Shown here piece by piece: positions 49,469 through 58,894 of a stretch of DNA of 64,000 nucleotides. Source of the stretch: Nitrospira sp. (lineage in GTDB: Bacteria; Nitrospirota; Nitrospiria; Nitrospirales; Nitrospiraceae); NCBI GenBank assembly GCA_020697375.1, contig JAJFBJ010000003.1, forward strand, positions 1-64,000, read 5' to 3'. Below the pieces are notes generated by a model that had not been told where the DNA came from, made no database searches, and was given only the letters and a program-made list of their open reading frames with translations. The stretch's first letter is position 1. Every line of letters starts with the position of its first letter. A program made the position numbers and the translations under genes.

Positions 49469-51076
49469 TTATGCTGAAAAGGGTTGTGGCGTGAGCCCCG
49501 GCATGAGACCGGCCGATGCTATTCCAGATGCCGATGGTTTCGCCGGTCCGGCTGCCTTGGGTGCCGCCTTCCCGCGCACGCGATGCATTTTCTCCCGCGT
49601 ATGGTAGGGCATGAGCGTTTCCAACAAGGCCGGAAGCCTGTCACAAGGCACGTCTTCCATAATTTTGACGGCTGCCTTGGGGTCGGGCCCGGAACGGCCA
49701 CCGACGAAGACATCGACGGCATCGACCACCTTGCCTCCTACTTTCGCCTTCTTTCCCAACAACCCGATATCCGCAACGAGATGGTTGCCGCAACCGGCCG
49801 GGCAGCCGGACCAATGCACAGTGATTGGCTTGATTCCCTCTCCCAGTTTGCGTTCCAACACATGCGCCGTTTCAACGGCCCGCCGCTTGGTCTCGATGAC
49901 GGCCAGGTTGCAATAGTCGCTTCCGACACAGCTGACTAGTCCCTTGTACAGAGGTGACGGGTTATAGGCGAATTGCTTGACGAGCGGCTCTTCTGCCAAC
50001 CCTCCCACCTGCCGATCGCTGACATGCGGGATCACGAAAGCTTGCGCCGGCGAGAGCCGCACTTCTCCAGTTCCATAGCGATCCGCCAGAGCTGCGATGT
50101 TTCGGAGATCCGCCGCTTTGATGCGACCGACCAGTACCTTGAGCCCGATATAGTTCAATCCCCGTTGTTTTTGGCGGAAAATGCCGATGTGATCGCATTC
50201 GCCAGCCGCCCTGGCATCGGTGCCTGCGACAGGCAAAGTCCGGCCCATGCGGACCTCGACTTCTTCTCGGAACCGGGTCTCCCCCCATGACTCGATGAGA
50301 AATGCGAGACGCGCCTGCGTGCGGTTCTCGCGCGCCCCATGCTCGCGGTAAATATGGAGAATGGTTCGGCAGACCTCGACTGCTTCGGCCGGATTCACAA
50401 ACATGTCCAGTGGACTCGCAATCCGATAGCCGCCGGAACCCAGCTTCCCTCCAACGAGGACGTTATAGCCGTAACACTTGTCATGCCCCAAATCGTGATA
50501 GGACGGGACCAAGGCGATGTCCTGCGTCTCCATATGGAGGCAATTGTCCGGACATCCGGTCACGGCAATATTGCACTTGCGAGGCAGATTCGTATAGGCA
50601 GGGTTTCCCAGTACCTCTTGATTGATGGCGCGAACGATATCCGTTCCATCCAGCAGTTCATTGGGATTCAACCCCGCCACCGGACAAGTCATGACGTTGC
50701 GAACGGTGTCCATGCCGGTTTGCAGAGACGTGAGCCCCGCTTCCTCGAGCTTGGCGAACACCTTCGGCACATTCTCAATCGTCAGATGCCGGAGCTGGAC
50801 TTGCTGTCTGGTAGTGACATCGATGACAGCGTTTCCATAACAAATCGCGATCTCCGCCAGCGCATGGAGCTGAGACGAGGTCGTCCGGCCGCCAGGCAGA
50901 CGCACCCGTAGCATGAAATAGCCCGGTGTCGGATTTCTCAGGAACAGGCCATACCATTTCAACCGCTGAATGTCATCTTCTGGAATGGTCTCCCAGCCGG
51001 TTTGCGCATATTGTGCGATCATGTCCCGCACTGCCAACCCGTCCCGTTCTGACTTAATCGCCTCGATCTTGTTCAT
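49469..51076 (-). CDS. nirA: Ferredoxin-type assimilatory nitrite reductase
   Basis: This 535-residue sirohaem/4Fe-4S enzyme reduces nitrite to ammonium. The cluster and sirohaem ligands are the cysteines in SCVGSDYCNLAVIETK (C-x5-C) and HWSGCPAGCGNH (C-x3-C). The half-domain signatures RLPGGRTTSSQLHALAEIA and RKCNIAVTGCPDNCLH are present. A sulfite reductase is possible from motif alone, but the operon with a nitrite channel argues for nitrite. The C-terminal 40 residues are low complexity (KAAPKAAGPAKPSASG). Its start overlaps the small winged-helix gene by four bases. Confidence 0.88.
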   Translation of the reverse strand: MNKIEAIKSERDGLAVRDMIAQYAQTGWETIPEDDIQRLKWYGLFLRNPTPGYFMLRVRLPGGRTTSSQLHALAEIAICYGNAVIDVTTRQQVQLRHLTIENVPKVFAKLEEAGLTSLQTGMDTVRNVMTCPVAGLNPNELLDGTDIVRAINQEVLGNPAYTNLPRKCNIAVTGCPDNCLHMETQDIALVPSYHDLGHDKCYGYNVLVGGKLGSGGYRIASPLDMFVNPAEAVEVCRTILHIYREHGARENRTQARLAFLIESWGETRFREEVEVRMGRTLPVAGTDARAAGECDHIGIFRQKQRGLNYIGLKVLVGRIKAADLRNIAALADRYGTGEVRLSPAQAFVIPHVSDRQVGGLAEEPLVKQFAYNPSPLYKGLVSCVGSDYCNLAVIETKRRAVETAHVLERKLGEGIKPITVHWSGCPAGCGNHLVADIGLLGKKAKVGGKVVDAVDVFVGGRSGPDPKAAVKIMEDVPCDRLPALLETLMPYHTREKMHRVRGKAAPKAAGPAKPSASGIASAGLMPGLTPQPFSA

Positions 51077-51270
51077 GGCGTGCTCCCCAATGCGACGGAA
51101 TAGTTCCTGCCGGATTTTCTTAATTCCAACGCTCCAGTCCGGCTTAATCGATCCACGACCAACAACACCTGTGACGCGCTCAGGCCGGAGAGGGCCATCA
51201 GTTCATCGAACGTTTGTGGCGCCTGGCCCTTCAACGCTGTGAGCACCACCGCTTCCTCCCTTGTCTTCAT
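51073..51270 (-). CDS. Tiny winged-helix-like protein coupled to nirA
   Basis: This 65-residue protein is predicted to form a compact winged helix (TALKGQAPQTFDELMALSGLSASQVLLVVDRLSRTGALELRKSG in outline). The pattern resembles the recognition part of MarR/TrmB-like or DprA-type C-terminal modules. It overlaps nirA by four bases and follows cynS by 54 bases. It may regulate the operon or act with NirA; no function is established. Confidence 0.65.
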   Translation of the reverse strand: MKTREEAVVLTALKGQAPQTFDELMALSGLSASQVLLVVDRLSRTGALELRKSGRNYSVALGSTP

Positions 51271-51324
51271 GATTCCCTCCTTTCGTCCGATCGCGGCCTA
51301 AGCCGTCATTACAACGCCCTCACT

Positions 51325-51765
51325 TTAGAACGTCTTGTACTCGAGCCACTTGCCGTTCAGGGTGATCTTGCATCGGGCCTCGCCTTGACTGCCGGTTACC
51401 TTTTCCATATCCAAGGTAAAGTCAATCGCGCTCATGATGCCGTCGCCGAACATTTCGTTTGCCATCTCCCGCAACGAATCCCCGTAGACCCCGATGATTT
51501 CGAGCAGCCGATACTTGAACGGATCGGTTGCGTTCGGAAAATCTGCGCGGACAGGAAACGCGCTGAGGGCGCCGATCTGTTCCTTGTCCAGGTCCAGCAA
51601 CGTCCCGACTTTCATGGCTTCCTCCGCCGACAAGCGGTGGTTGCCGTTTAACGCCGCGGCCACGAACGTCGGATTCTTCCCGACCGTCTTGGCCACCTCC
51701 GCAATGGTCACCTTCTTGTGCAACCGTTTCGCCTTAATCGCCTTTCGTATCGCCTCTTTTTCCAT
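51325..51765 (-). CDS. cynS: Cyanase (cyanate hydratase)
   Basis: Cyanase converts cyanate and bicarbonate to ammonium and CO2. The 146-residue protein has the N-terminal helix-turn-helix-like domain (KKVTIAEVAKTVGKNPTFVAAALNG) and the C-terminal catalytic dimer domain. The catalytic residues correspond to Arg86 and Glu89 (KYRLLEIIGVYGDS) and Ser112 (FGDGIMSAIDF), matching Arg96, Glu99 and Ser122 of E. coli. It lies between the FNT channel and nirA genes, so cyanate serves as a nitrogen source here. Confidence 0.97.
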   Translation of the reverse strand: MEKEAIRKAIKAKRLHKKVTIAEVAKTVGKNPTFVAAALNGNHRLSAEEAMKVGTLLDLDKEQIGALSAFPVRADFPNATDPFKYRLLEIIGVYGDSLREMANEMFGDGIMSAIDFTLDMEKVTGSQGEARCKITLNGKWLEYKTF

Positions 51766-51819
51766 TTTGATCTCCTTGAATTAGTCTGCTCGTGATGCAA
51801 CATGGTTTATCGCTACGCC

Positions 51820-52650
51820 TTAGGAGCCAACGATTGCCGGGGCAATCGGTTCAGCCGCCTGTGCCGCTCGCGCCTCGATCACGCGATAGGGACTCACCAT
51901 CCAGTAGAGTCCGCCCACAAATAGACCGCCACCGACGATATTGCCCAGCACGACGAAAAGTTGGTTGTACCAAAAGCCTGCCCAGCTGACGGCCGCTTCA
52001 TGGGGCAGAAACAGCGCCATGCCCAAGAACGATTGATTGGCGATGCTATGTTCGAAACCCGTTCCGATAAAGGCGAACAGGCACCAGAAAATCAGGAGGA
52101 TCTTCGCCGTGTCGTTGCTCGTTCGTCCCGCCATCCAGACCGCCAGACAGATCAACCAATTGCAGAGGATCCCCCGCACAAACAGTTCCCATGCCGGCAG
52201 CGACATCTTAACTGCCGCCACCTTCTCGATCAGCTCCATGGTAGGCCCCTTGGTGAATACACCCGATTGAATGACCAACCAAGCCAACCCTAAGGAACCC
52301 GCCAGATTTCCCAGCCACGACCAGAAATTGAGCTGAACGACTTGCGTCCATGACAGGCTCTTGGACAACCCCCCGATAGCGCCCACCAGGTTATTGCCGG
52401 TGAACAATTCCGATCCCGCGAAAATCACGAGTGTCAGGGCGATCCCAAACGAGACCCCCATGATAAGTTTGACCGCAGGTGACCCGGCGGCCGCCAAGGG
52501 GCCACCGACGCTGAAAATCAGCGCGATCCCGAATCCAAGATAAACTCCCGCCAAAACGGACAGGATGAAATACCCTGCCGGCGATTGCTCGAGGAACGAC
52601 CACTTTTTTGCTGCAACACCTGCGATCCGCTCGTGATCTGCTGCATGCAT
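51820..52650 (-). CDS. Formate/nitrite transporter family channel
   Basis: This 276-residue protein has six membrane helices with the FNT repeat signatures FAGSELFTGNNLVGAIGG and GILCNWLICLAVWMAGR. The conserved central histidine that gates anion passage is in GTGFEHSIANQSFLG. With nirA and cynS in the same operon, nitrite (NirC-like role) or cyanate is the likely cargo. The start has AGGAGG eight bases upstream. It is the first gene after a long structured leader. Confidence 0.9.
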   Translation of the reverse strand: MHAADHERIAGVAAKKWSFLEQSPAGYFILSVLAGVYLGFGIALIFSVGGPLAAAGSPAVKLIMGVSFGIALTLVIFAGSELFTGNNLVGAIGGLSKSLSWTQVVQLNFWSWLGNLAGSLGLAWLVIQSGVFTKGPTMELIEKVAAVKMSLPAWELFVRGILCNWLICLAVWMAGRTSNDTAKILLIFWCLFAFIGTGFEHSIANQSFLGMALFLPHEAAVSWAGFWYNQLFVVLGNIVGGGLFVGGLYWMVSPYRVIEARAAQAAEPIAPAIVGS

Positions 52651-52689
52651 GAGATTTTCCTCCTATGATCGATGCGCCAATGCCGGCTC

Positions 52690-52793
52690 AAAAAAAACGT
52701 CCTCATCCCGCGATGGGAAGAGGACGTCTTTGTCCTGTTCGGCGAGGCCTGGTCTGCCTCACCAGGCTGCTGTCCGCCGACTACGATGTCGGC
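52690..52793 (-). promoter_or_regulatory. Leader attenuator 2: ANTAR-type paired hexaloop hairpins plus terminator
   Basis: On the minus strand, hairpin P1 is GCCGAC-ATCGTA-GTCGGC (52776-52793) and hairpin P2 is AGGAC-AAAGAC-GTCCT (52721-52736). Both have six-base loops with A1 and G4, the ANTAR-protein recognition code. P2 shares its 3' arm with a terminator stem (ACGTCCTC with GAGGACGT, 52697-52727) followed by eight T (52690-52697), so the two folds exclude each other. A further 7-bp hairpin (52747-52767) lies between P1 and P2. Confidence 0.8.
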
Positions 52794-52794
52794 T

Positions 52795-52888
52795 AAAAAA
52801 GAAAGCGTCCGCCACTCTTAAAAGAATGACGGACGCCTTTGTCCGTGTACTGCTTATAGGGTGGGTGGTGAATCAGGCGCCGTTGCCT
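52795..52888 (-). promoter_or_regulatory. Leader attenuator 1: ANTAR-type paired hexaloop hairpins plus terminator
   Basis: On the minus strand, P1 is AGGC-AACGGC-GCCT (52875-52888, on top of a longer imperfect stem). P2 is ACGGAC-AAAGGC-GTCCGT (52829-52846). Both loops have A1 and G4. The 3' arm of P2 overlaps the terminator arm GCGTCCG, which pairs with CGGACGC (52805-52836) and is followed by TTTCTTTTTT. It precedes attenuator 2 in the same leader RNA. Confidence 0.8.
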
Positions 52889-52907
52889 TCTCTCACCCAC
52901 GGGTACC

Positions 52908-52936
52908 TGTATACCATCGCCCCTACGGCGCGTCAA
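52908..52936 (-). promoter_or_regulatory. Promoter of the FNT-cynS-nirA operon
   Basis: TTGACG (52931-52936) and TATACA (52908-52913) on the minus strand are spaced by exactly 17 bases. The expected start, near 52901, falls just before the first leader hairpin. The leader would then be about 250 bases long. Confidence 0.7.
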
Positions 52937-52964
52937 GATATTCTTGAGCGCCGAGACCGAAGGA

Positions 52965-54374
52965 CTACACGTCGTAATACAGGAAGAACTCATAGGGATG
53001 CGGCCGCAACCGCATCGTGTCCACTTCCCTGGCACGCTTATACCCGATCCAGGCTTCGATCAGGTCCTCGCTGAACACCCCCCCCTTGAGCAGAAATTGG
53101 TGGTCCTTCTCGAGATGAATGAGCGCCTCGTCCAAGCTCCCCGGCATGGTTCGAATCTTGGCGGCTTCCTTGGCCTCGAGATCGTATAGATCCTTCTCGG
53201 CCGGTTCTCCCGGATTGATCTTGTTTTCGATCCCATCCAATCCGGCCATTAACATGGCGGCAAAGGCCAGATAGGGATTCGCAGCCGGATCCGGGAACCG
53301 CACTTCGATGCGCTTCGCCTTCGGGCTCGGGGAATACATTGGAATCCTGATACCGGCCGACCGGTTCCGGCTCGAATAGGCCAGTAACACGGGGGCTTCG
53401 AATCCCGGCGTCAACCGCTTGTAGGAATTAGTCGAGGGGTTGGTGAAGGCGGCCAGAGCCGGCGCATGTTTGAGAATGCCGCCGATATAGTGGAGGCACA
53501 TCTGGGATACGCCGGCATATTCCTTCCCGGCGAACAGTGGTTTTCCTTCTTTCCAGATGCTCTGGTGAGTATGCATGCCGGAACCGTTGTCGCCGAAAAT
53601 CGGTTTCGGCATGAACGTGGCGGTCTTACCATGGCGCCGCGCGACGTTCTTGACGATGTATTTGAACATCATCATTTTATCGGCCGTCTTCACCAGACTG
53701 TCGAATCGAATGTCGATTTCAGCCTGGCCCGCCGTGGCCACCTCGTGATGATGTTTCTCGGTGGCGATGCCCGCCTTTTCCATTTCCAGAATCATTTCCG
53801 TCCTGATGTCCTGCTGCGTATCGGTCGGGGGAACCGGGAAGTAGCCCTCCTTGTGACGGATCTTTCCGCCCAGGTTGACGCCCTCTTGTCCCATGTTCCA
53901 AACGCCCTCGTCGGAATCGATGAAGTAGTAGCCGCTATGGTTCGTTTGATCATAGCGCGCATGGTCGAAAATGAAAAATTCAGCTTCCGGGCCCCAGAAG
54001 GAGGTGTCGCCGATCTTTGTGCTCTGGAGATACTTCTCCGCCTTCTGAGCGATAAAACGAGGGTCACGATCGTAGGTCTCTCGCGTAATCGGGTCCATGA
54101 CGTTGCCGACGAGGCTTAGCGTCGGCACGGAACAGAACGGATCGAGACAGGCCGTCGCCGGATCCGGCACAAGCAACATGTCGCTGTTGTTGATCGCTTT
54201 CCAGCCTCGGATCGACGAACCATCGAGCCCCGAACCATCCTTGAACAGGCCTTCCGTCAGCTCACTGACCGGAATGGTGAAATGCTGCCACGTGCCGATC
54301 AGGTCCACGAATTTCAAGTCCACGACCTGGACCTTATTCTTCTTCGCAAAATCCAACACCTCACGAACGTTCAT
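52965..54374 (-). CDS. glnA: Glutamine synthetase type I
   Basis: GlnA fixes ammonium into glutamine. The 469-residue protein shows [21 protein letters not shown], the [19 protein letters not shown] loop and [38 protein letters not shown] (in outline). The adenylylation tyrosine is Tyr397 in [13 protein letters not shown], exactly as in E. coli, so control by a GlnE-type enzyme is expected; two GlnE-like genes lie within 10 kb. It follows glnD after 43 bases and has a strong AAAGGAGGAGG site. Confidence 0.98.
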   Translation of the reverse strand: MNVREVLDFAKKNKVQVVDLKFVDLIGTWQHFTIPVSELTEGLFKDGSGLDGSSIRGWKAINNSDMLLVPDPATACLDPFCSVPTLSLVGNVMDPITRETYDRDPRFIAQKAEKYLQSTKIGDTSFWGPEAEFFIFDHARYDQTNHSGYYFIDSDEGVWNMGQEGVNLGGKIRHKEGYFPVPPTDTQQDIRTEMILEMEKAGIATEKHHHEVATAGQAEIDIRFDSLVKTADKMMMFKYIVKNVARRHGKTATFMPKPIFGDNGSGMHTHQSIWKEGKPLFAGKEYAGVSQMCLHYIGGILKHAPALAAFTNPSTNSYKRLTPGFEAPVLLAYSSRNRSAGIRIPMYSPSPKAKRIEVRFPDPAANPYLAFAAMLMAGLDGIENKINPGEPAEKDLYDLEAKEAAKIRTMPGSLDEALIHLEKDHQFLLKGGVFSEDLIEAWIGYKRAREVDTMRLRPHPYEFFLYYDV

Positions 54375-54417
54375 CCCCTCCTCCTTTCAACCGCCGATGA
54401 AAATGACTACCTACGCC

Positions 54418-57108
54418 CTACTTGTTAGGCACCGTGGCACCGAGAAACGTCTCAATCTCACCGAGGATCTCCGTCCTGATCGATTCCAGGCGGGCGGTCT
54501 CCTCGATCTTCTCGCCCTCTGCATCCGTCACATAAAATACGTCCGCCACCTGATCGAGGCGAGTGGAAATTCGTGATGCATGGATCGACAACCCCAACCG
54601 GAAGATCGCATTGGTGATGACATACAGTAATCCCTGCCGGTCGTCGGCAAACACATCCAGTATGGTAAATCGGTCGGACGTTTCATTGTCGATCCTCACT
54701 TCGGCGGGCTGGCGATGGGCCGGGAATGCTCGTCCCATGCTCAACCTGGCCCCCCGGCGCGTCACGGCCTCAAGCGTTTGGCGTCCGGTCAAGACTTCCG
54801 TAATCGTGAGGCAGATCGATTCGCGTCGATCCGCGGGCGGAGCGCCTTGATAGTCGGGATCCGCGACTTGAAAGGTATCGACGACGACGCCATCCTTCCT
54901 GGTCACGATTTGGGCGTCCAGGATCTGCAACCCACCCGCCGCCATGACGCCGGCGATTTTCGAAAACAAACCCGGGATCAAATCATTATGCGCGACCACG
55001 ACGTACTCACAGGTTCCCAATTGAACGTTGAAACCGGTCTCAATGACGACTTCGCGGTCCTGAAGACGTCGAATCGCGCCCAGATGCGAAGCGATGCGTC
55101 GGGGAGTCGTTCCATAGACATAGCGCAATGGAAATCGTTCGAGCTCTGATTGGATCCATGCCACATCCGCCGCTAGGGCCTGTCCGGTATCCTGTTGCGA
55201 TGCCACATCGGCGGCGATGCGGGCCAGCCGCTGAGGTTCATCGACCGTCTCACGCTCTCCGGACACCTCCTGCATGGCACGCAAATACAGCTCGGTCAGG
55301 AGGGACTCTTTCCATTTGGTGAAAACGTCCGGACCCACCGCGGCGATATCTGCAGCCGTCAAGGCCAGCAGTTTGCGCAACACTTCCGGCGTGCCCACTT
55401 CACGAGCGAACGGCAGGAGGACTTTTTCATCGTAGGGATCACGGCGAAAAGCCGTATGGGCCATTAACAAATGACGGTGGACAAGTACCATGAGTGTCCG
55501 CGTGTCCCGCTCATCGAATCCCAACAACGCCGCCGTTTCCTCGGCCAGCCGCCTGCCGACTTCGCTGTGGTCTTCTTCATGGCCTTTTCCCAAATCATGC
55601 AGGAGCACGGCCAAGTGCAAAATGTCCTTCCGCTTGATTTCTCGATACACCTCGCCCAAGAGGCCCGGATGCTCGGCCAATGCCTCGGCCTTCGCCACGG
55701 CGAGAAGGCTGTGCTCATCGACCGTGTACTTGTGATACTGGTTGAATTGCATCAGCCCGCGCACGCGCGAGAAGGCGGGCACCAGCTTTTCCAACAAGTG
55801 CGCCCGATGCATGGCCTCCAGCGTCCGCGCCGTGCCTGGGCCCGCCAAGATCGACAGAAAGGTCCGGCCGGCTTCCGGCGTACGGAAACGATCGGTCGAC
55901 AGCGTCTCAGCATGACGGTGGATGTCTTCGAGCAGGGACGGATCGATGCGCAACTTGCGCGATCGTGCGAGGTCAAAGAGTGTCAGGAGCGAGGCCGGCC
56001 GATCCAATACCTGGGAGCGCAGTTCCGCCGGCACCGTCAACGCCTCGCCTGTGACGACGAAATAGTGATCGACGCGCGAGGCCGGCATCCATCGCATGAG
56101 CCGCTGCCAGAACGAGCGGCGGCGACAGCGTTCGACGAATCGCATCGATGCGGCATGCAGACCCATGGTGTGGCGATAGTACTGCTGCATGAACTGCTCG
56201 ACGGCGAGCAGGTTCGGCCGGTCGGTGAAGCCCAGCTGCTTCGCCAGCCAGACCTGATCGTCGAAGGTCAGAATTTCCTGAGCCATGCCGGCTCGGATAT
56301 GGAGGAAGGACCGGACCCGCAAGAGGAACTCTCGAGCATCTTTGATCGCCCGGCAATCGGCCTGGGACAGAATCCCGCGATCGGACAATTCACGGATCGT
56401 GGGCGCCTGGTACCGCGCCAAGCCGATCCACTGCAAGAGATGCAAGTCGCGTAATCCGCCTTTGCTCTTCTTTACATTCGGCTCAAGCAGATAGACCGTC
56501 TCGCCGAACTTGTGATACTCGCGCTGCCGCTCCGAGACCTTCTGGTCTAGGTAGGCATCGAATCCTCTCGACACAACTTTTCTGACATAGCGCGCGTGGA
56601 ATTGCTGGAAGAGCTCGGGACTGCCGGCCAGAAACCGCGCTTCCATCATCGAGGTTCGAACCGTCAAGTCGGTCAGGCCCAAATCCACGCAATCCTGAAT
56701 GGTGCGCACGCTATGGCCCACTTGAAACCCGCTGTCCCACAAGGGATGGAGCACCTGCTTCACCAGTTCCGGAATCACCTTGGCCGCATCCGGGTGGAAT
56801 AAAAACATCAAATCGACATCCGAGTGGGGCGCCAGTTCCCGGCGGCCATAGCCGCCCAGTGCAACCAGGCAACAATGTTGAAAACCGGCCGTCATGAGCG
56901 CCTCGCCGCCATTTCTGGCCGCGGTCCGGTACCGTCCGACGATCACGCCATCGACCAATTCCGTAGTGGCATCGACCACATCGTCGCCGGTTGCCCCTGA
57001 GAACAGCCGTTGCTGAATGGCCTGCCGCTGCTCCGTCAGCAACGCAGACCCAGACATGGGAGTGACTTCATGCAACATATGGGAACCAGCATCCAAGGCT
57101 TGCGACAT
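54418..57108 (-). CDS. glnD: PII uridylyltransferase / uridylyl-removing enzyme
   Basis: GlnD modifies PII according to glutamine level. The 896-residue protein has the nucleotidyltransferase motif LGGYGRRELAPHSDVDLMFLF, the HD hydrolase motif LAVLLHDLGKGHEEDHSEVG and two C-terminal ACT domains (VVVAHNDLIPGLFSKIAGVMAA, ILDVFADDRQGLLYVITNAIF). It starts two bases after the glnB stop codon, and glnA follows. Met11 or Met18 are alternative starts. Confidence 0.97.
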   Translation of the reverse strand: MSQALDAGSHMLHEVTPMSGSALLTEQRQAIQQRLFSGATGDDVVDATTELVDGVIVGRYRTAARNGGEALMTAGFQHCCLVALGGYGRRELAPHSDVDLMFLFHPDAAKVIPELVKQVLHPLWDSGFQVGHSVRTIQDCVDLGLTDLTVRTSMMEARFLAGSPELFQQFHARYVRKVVSRGFDAYLDQKVSERQREYHKFGETVYLLEPNVKKSKGGLRDLHLLQWIGLARYQAPTIRELSDRGILSQADCRAIKDAREFLLRVRSFLHIRAGMAQEILTFDDQVWLAKQLGFTDRPNLLAVEQFMQQYYRHTMGLHAASMRFVERCRRRSFWQRLMRWMPASRVDHYFVVTGEALTVPAELRSQVLDRPASLLTLFDLARSRKLRIDPSLLEDIHRHAETLSTDRFRTPEAGRTFLSILAGPGTARTLEAMHRAHLLEKLVPAFSRVRGLMQFNQYHKYTVDEHSLLAVAKAEALAEHPGLLGEVYREIKRKDILHLAVLLHDLGKGHEEDHSEVGRRLAEETAALLGFDERDTRTLMVLVHRHLLMAHTAFRRDPYDEKVLLPFAREVGTPEVLRKLLALTAADIAAVGPDVFTKWKESLLTELYLRAMQEVSGERETVDEPQRLARIAADVASQQDTGQALAADVAWIQSELERFPLRYVYGTTPRRIASHLGAIRRLQDREVVIETGFNVQLGTCEYVVVAHNDLIPGLFSKIAGVMAAGGLQILDAQIVTRKDGVVVDTFQVADPDYQGAPPADRRESICLTITEVLTGRQTLEAVTRRGARLSMGRAFPAHRQPAEVRIDNETSDRFTILDVFADDRQGLLYVITNAIFRLGLSIHASRISTRLDQVADVFYVTDAEGEKIEETARLESIRTEILGEIETFLGATVPNK

Positions 57109-57110
57109 AT

Positions 57111-57458
<348 letters not shown>

Positions 57459-57495
57459 CTAGGTCCTCCCACCGCTCACAGCCGATGGCGTCATG

Positions 57496-58827
57496 TCACG
57501 AATAGGCCCGCTCATTATGTTGACTCAAATCGAGACCGGTCGATTCTTCCTCCGAAGATACCCGCAGTCCTGTCATGGAATCGACCAATTTGAGGATGAC
57601 AAATGTGCCGATCATGGAGAAGATCGTCGTGACCACCACGACGAGGAACTGGATGCCGAGCAGACCGGGATTGCCGTACAATAACCCGTCGGCCCCTCCC
57701 GAATTGATTGCCTTACTGGCGCAAAGTCCGGTCGCGAGAATGCCGATTACCCCTCCGACCCCGTGGATTCCCACGACATCAAGCGAGTCATCATATCCGA
57801 ATCGCCCCTTCCAAACAATCGCGGCGTAGCAGACCATGCCCGCCACGCCGCCGATTGCGACGGCGAACAGCGGGCTGATGAATCCGGCCGCAGCGGTCAC
57901 CGTCGCCAATCCGGCCACGGCGCCGCTCGCCACCCCGAGTACCGTGGGTTTGCCCCGATGCGCCCATTCGACGCCGCACCAGGCCATGGCGCCCGTCGCG
58001 GCCGCCACATGGGTGGCAAGGATCGCCGAGACGGCAATACCGTTGGCGCCGAGTGCGCTCCCCCCATTGAAGCCGAACCAGCCGAACCACAAAAATCCTG
58101 TTCCCAGTAACGTCATCGGCAGATTGTGCGGAGCCATGTAATCGGTCCCATATCCTCGGCGTTTGCCCAGCACGATGGCGCAGATGAGCGCCGACGCGCC
58201 TGAACTGATATGGATCACGGCTCCCCCGGCAAAGTCCAAGGCCCCCAGTTGGGCCAACCAACCGCCGCCCCAGATCCAATGCGCCAGGGGCACATAGACG
58301 ACCACCGACCAGAGCGCTCCAAACAGCACGACCGACGTGAAGCGTTTGCGTTCGGCAAATGCGCCGGTGACCAACGCCGGAGCGATGGCGGCGAACATCA
58401 ACTGAAACAATACGAAGGCCTGGTGCGGGATCGTGGGACCGTACGTCGGGTGCGGGTCTGCGCCGACCCCGCTGAGCCCAACCCAGTCCAGTCCGCCGAT
58501 CACGCCGCCTTTATCCGGGCCGAACGCCAGGCTATACCCGAACAACACCCACAGTATGCTGACCAGGCTCAGGATCATGACACTCTGCATGATCGTGCCC
58601 AAGACGTTTTTGCTCCGCACGAGTCCGCCGTAAAACAGCGCGAGGCCCGGCATCAGCATCGCGAGCACGAAGGCTGAGGACACCAGGACCCACGCCGTAT
58701 CTCCGCTATCGACCTTGAGGGTCGCATTCTGGGCATAGGCTTGGCCGGTCCATAACCCTGAGCCCATGAGCAATCCCATTGTGAGACCCGCGCCGACCGT
58801 CATCCGTTGTGCCGCTGCCTTCACCAT
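57496..58827 (-). CDS. amtB: Ammonium transporter Amt
   Basis: This 443-residue channel begins with a cleavable signal (GLTMGLLMGSGLWTGQAYAQ) and then has 11 helices. The twin-histidine pore residues are in GGAVIHISSGASALICAIVLG and VVGIHGVGGVIGILATG. Motifs LFYGGLVRSKNVLGTIMQS and FGFNGGSALGANGIA are typical of Amt rather than Rh proteins. The start at 58827 has AAGGAGGAAC; the frame continues upstream without support. It lies between the porin and glnB. Confidence 0.96.
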   Translation of the reverse strand: MVKAAAQRMTVGAGLTMGLLMGSGLWTGQAYAQNATLKVDSGDTAWVLVSSAFVLAMLMPGLALFYGGLVRSKNVLGTIMQSVMILSLVSILWVLFGYSLAFGPDKGGVIGGLDWVGLSGVGADPHPTYGPTIPHQAFVLFQLMFAAIAPALVTGAFAERKRFTSVVLFGALWSVVVYVPLAHWIWGGGWLAQLGALDFAGGAVIHISSGASALICAIVLGKRRGYGTDYMAPHNLPMTLLGTGFLWFGWFGFNGGSALGANGIAVSAILATHVAAATGAMAWCGVEWAHRGKPTVLGVASGAVAGLATVTAAAGFISPLFAVAIGGVAGMVCYAAIVWKGRFGYDDSLDVVGIHGVGGVIGILATGLCASKAINSGGADGLLYGNPGLLGIQFLVVVVTTIFSMIGTFVILKLVDSMTGLRVSSEEESTGLDLSQHNERAYS

Positions 58828-58894
58828 GTTCCTCCTTCGGCTTCGCCGTTCATTCAAAGACCTCCCCCGTTCGATCAAGAAGGCGGGCAAGATT

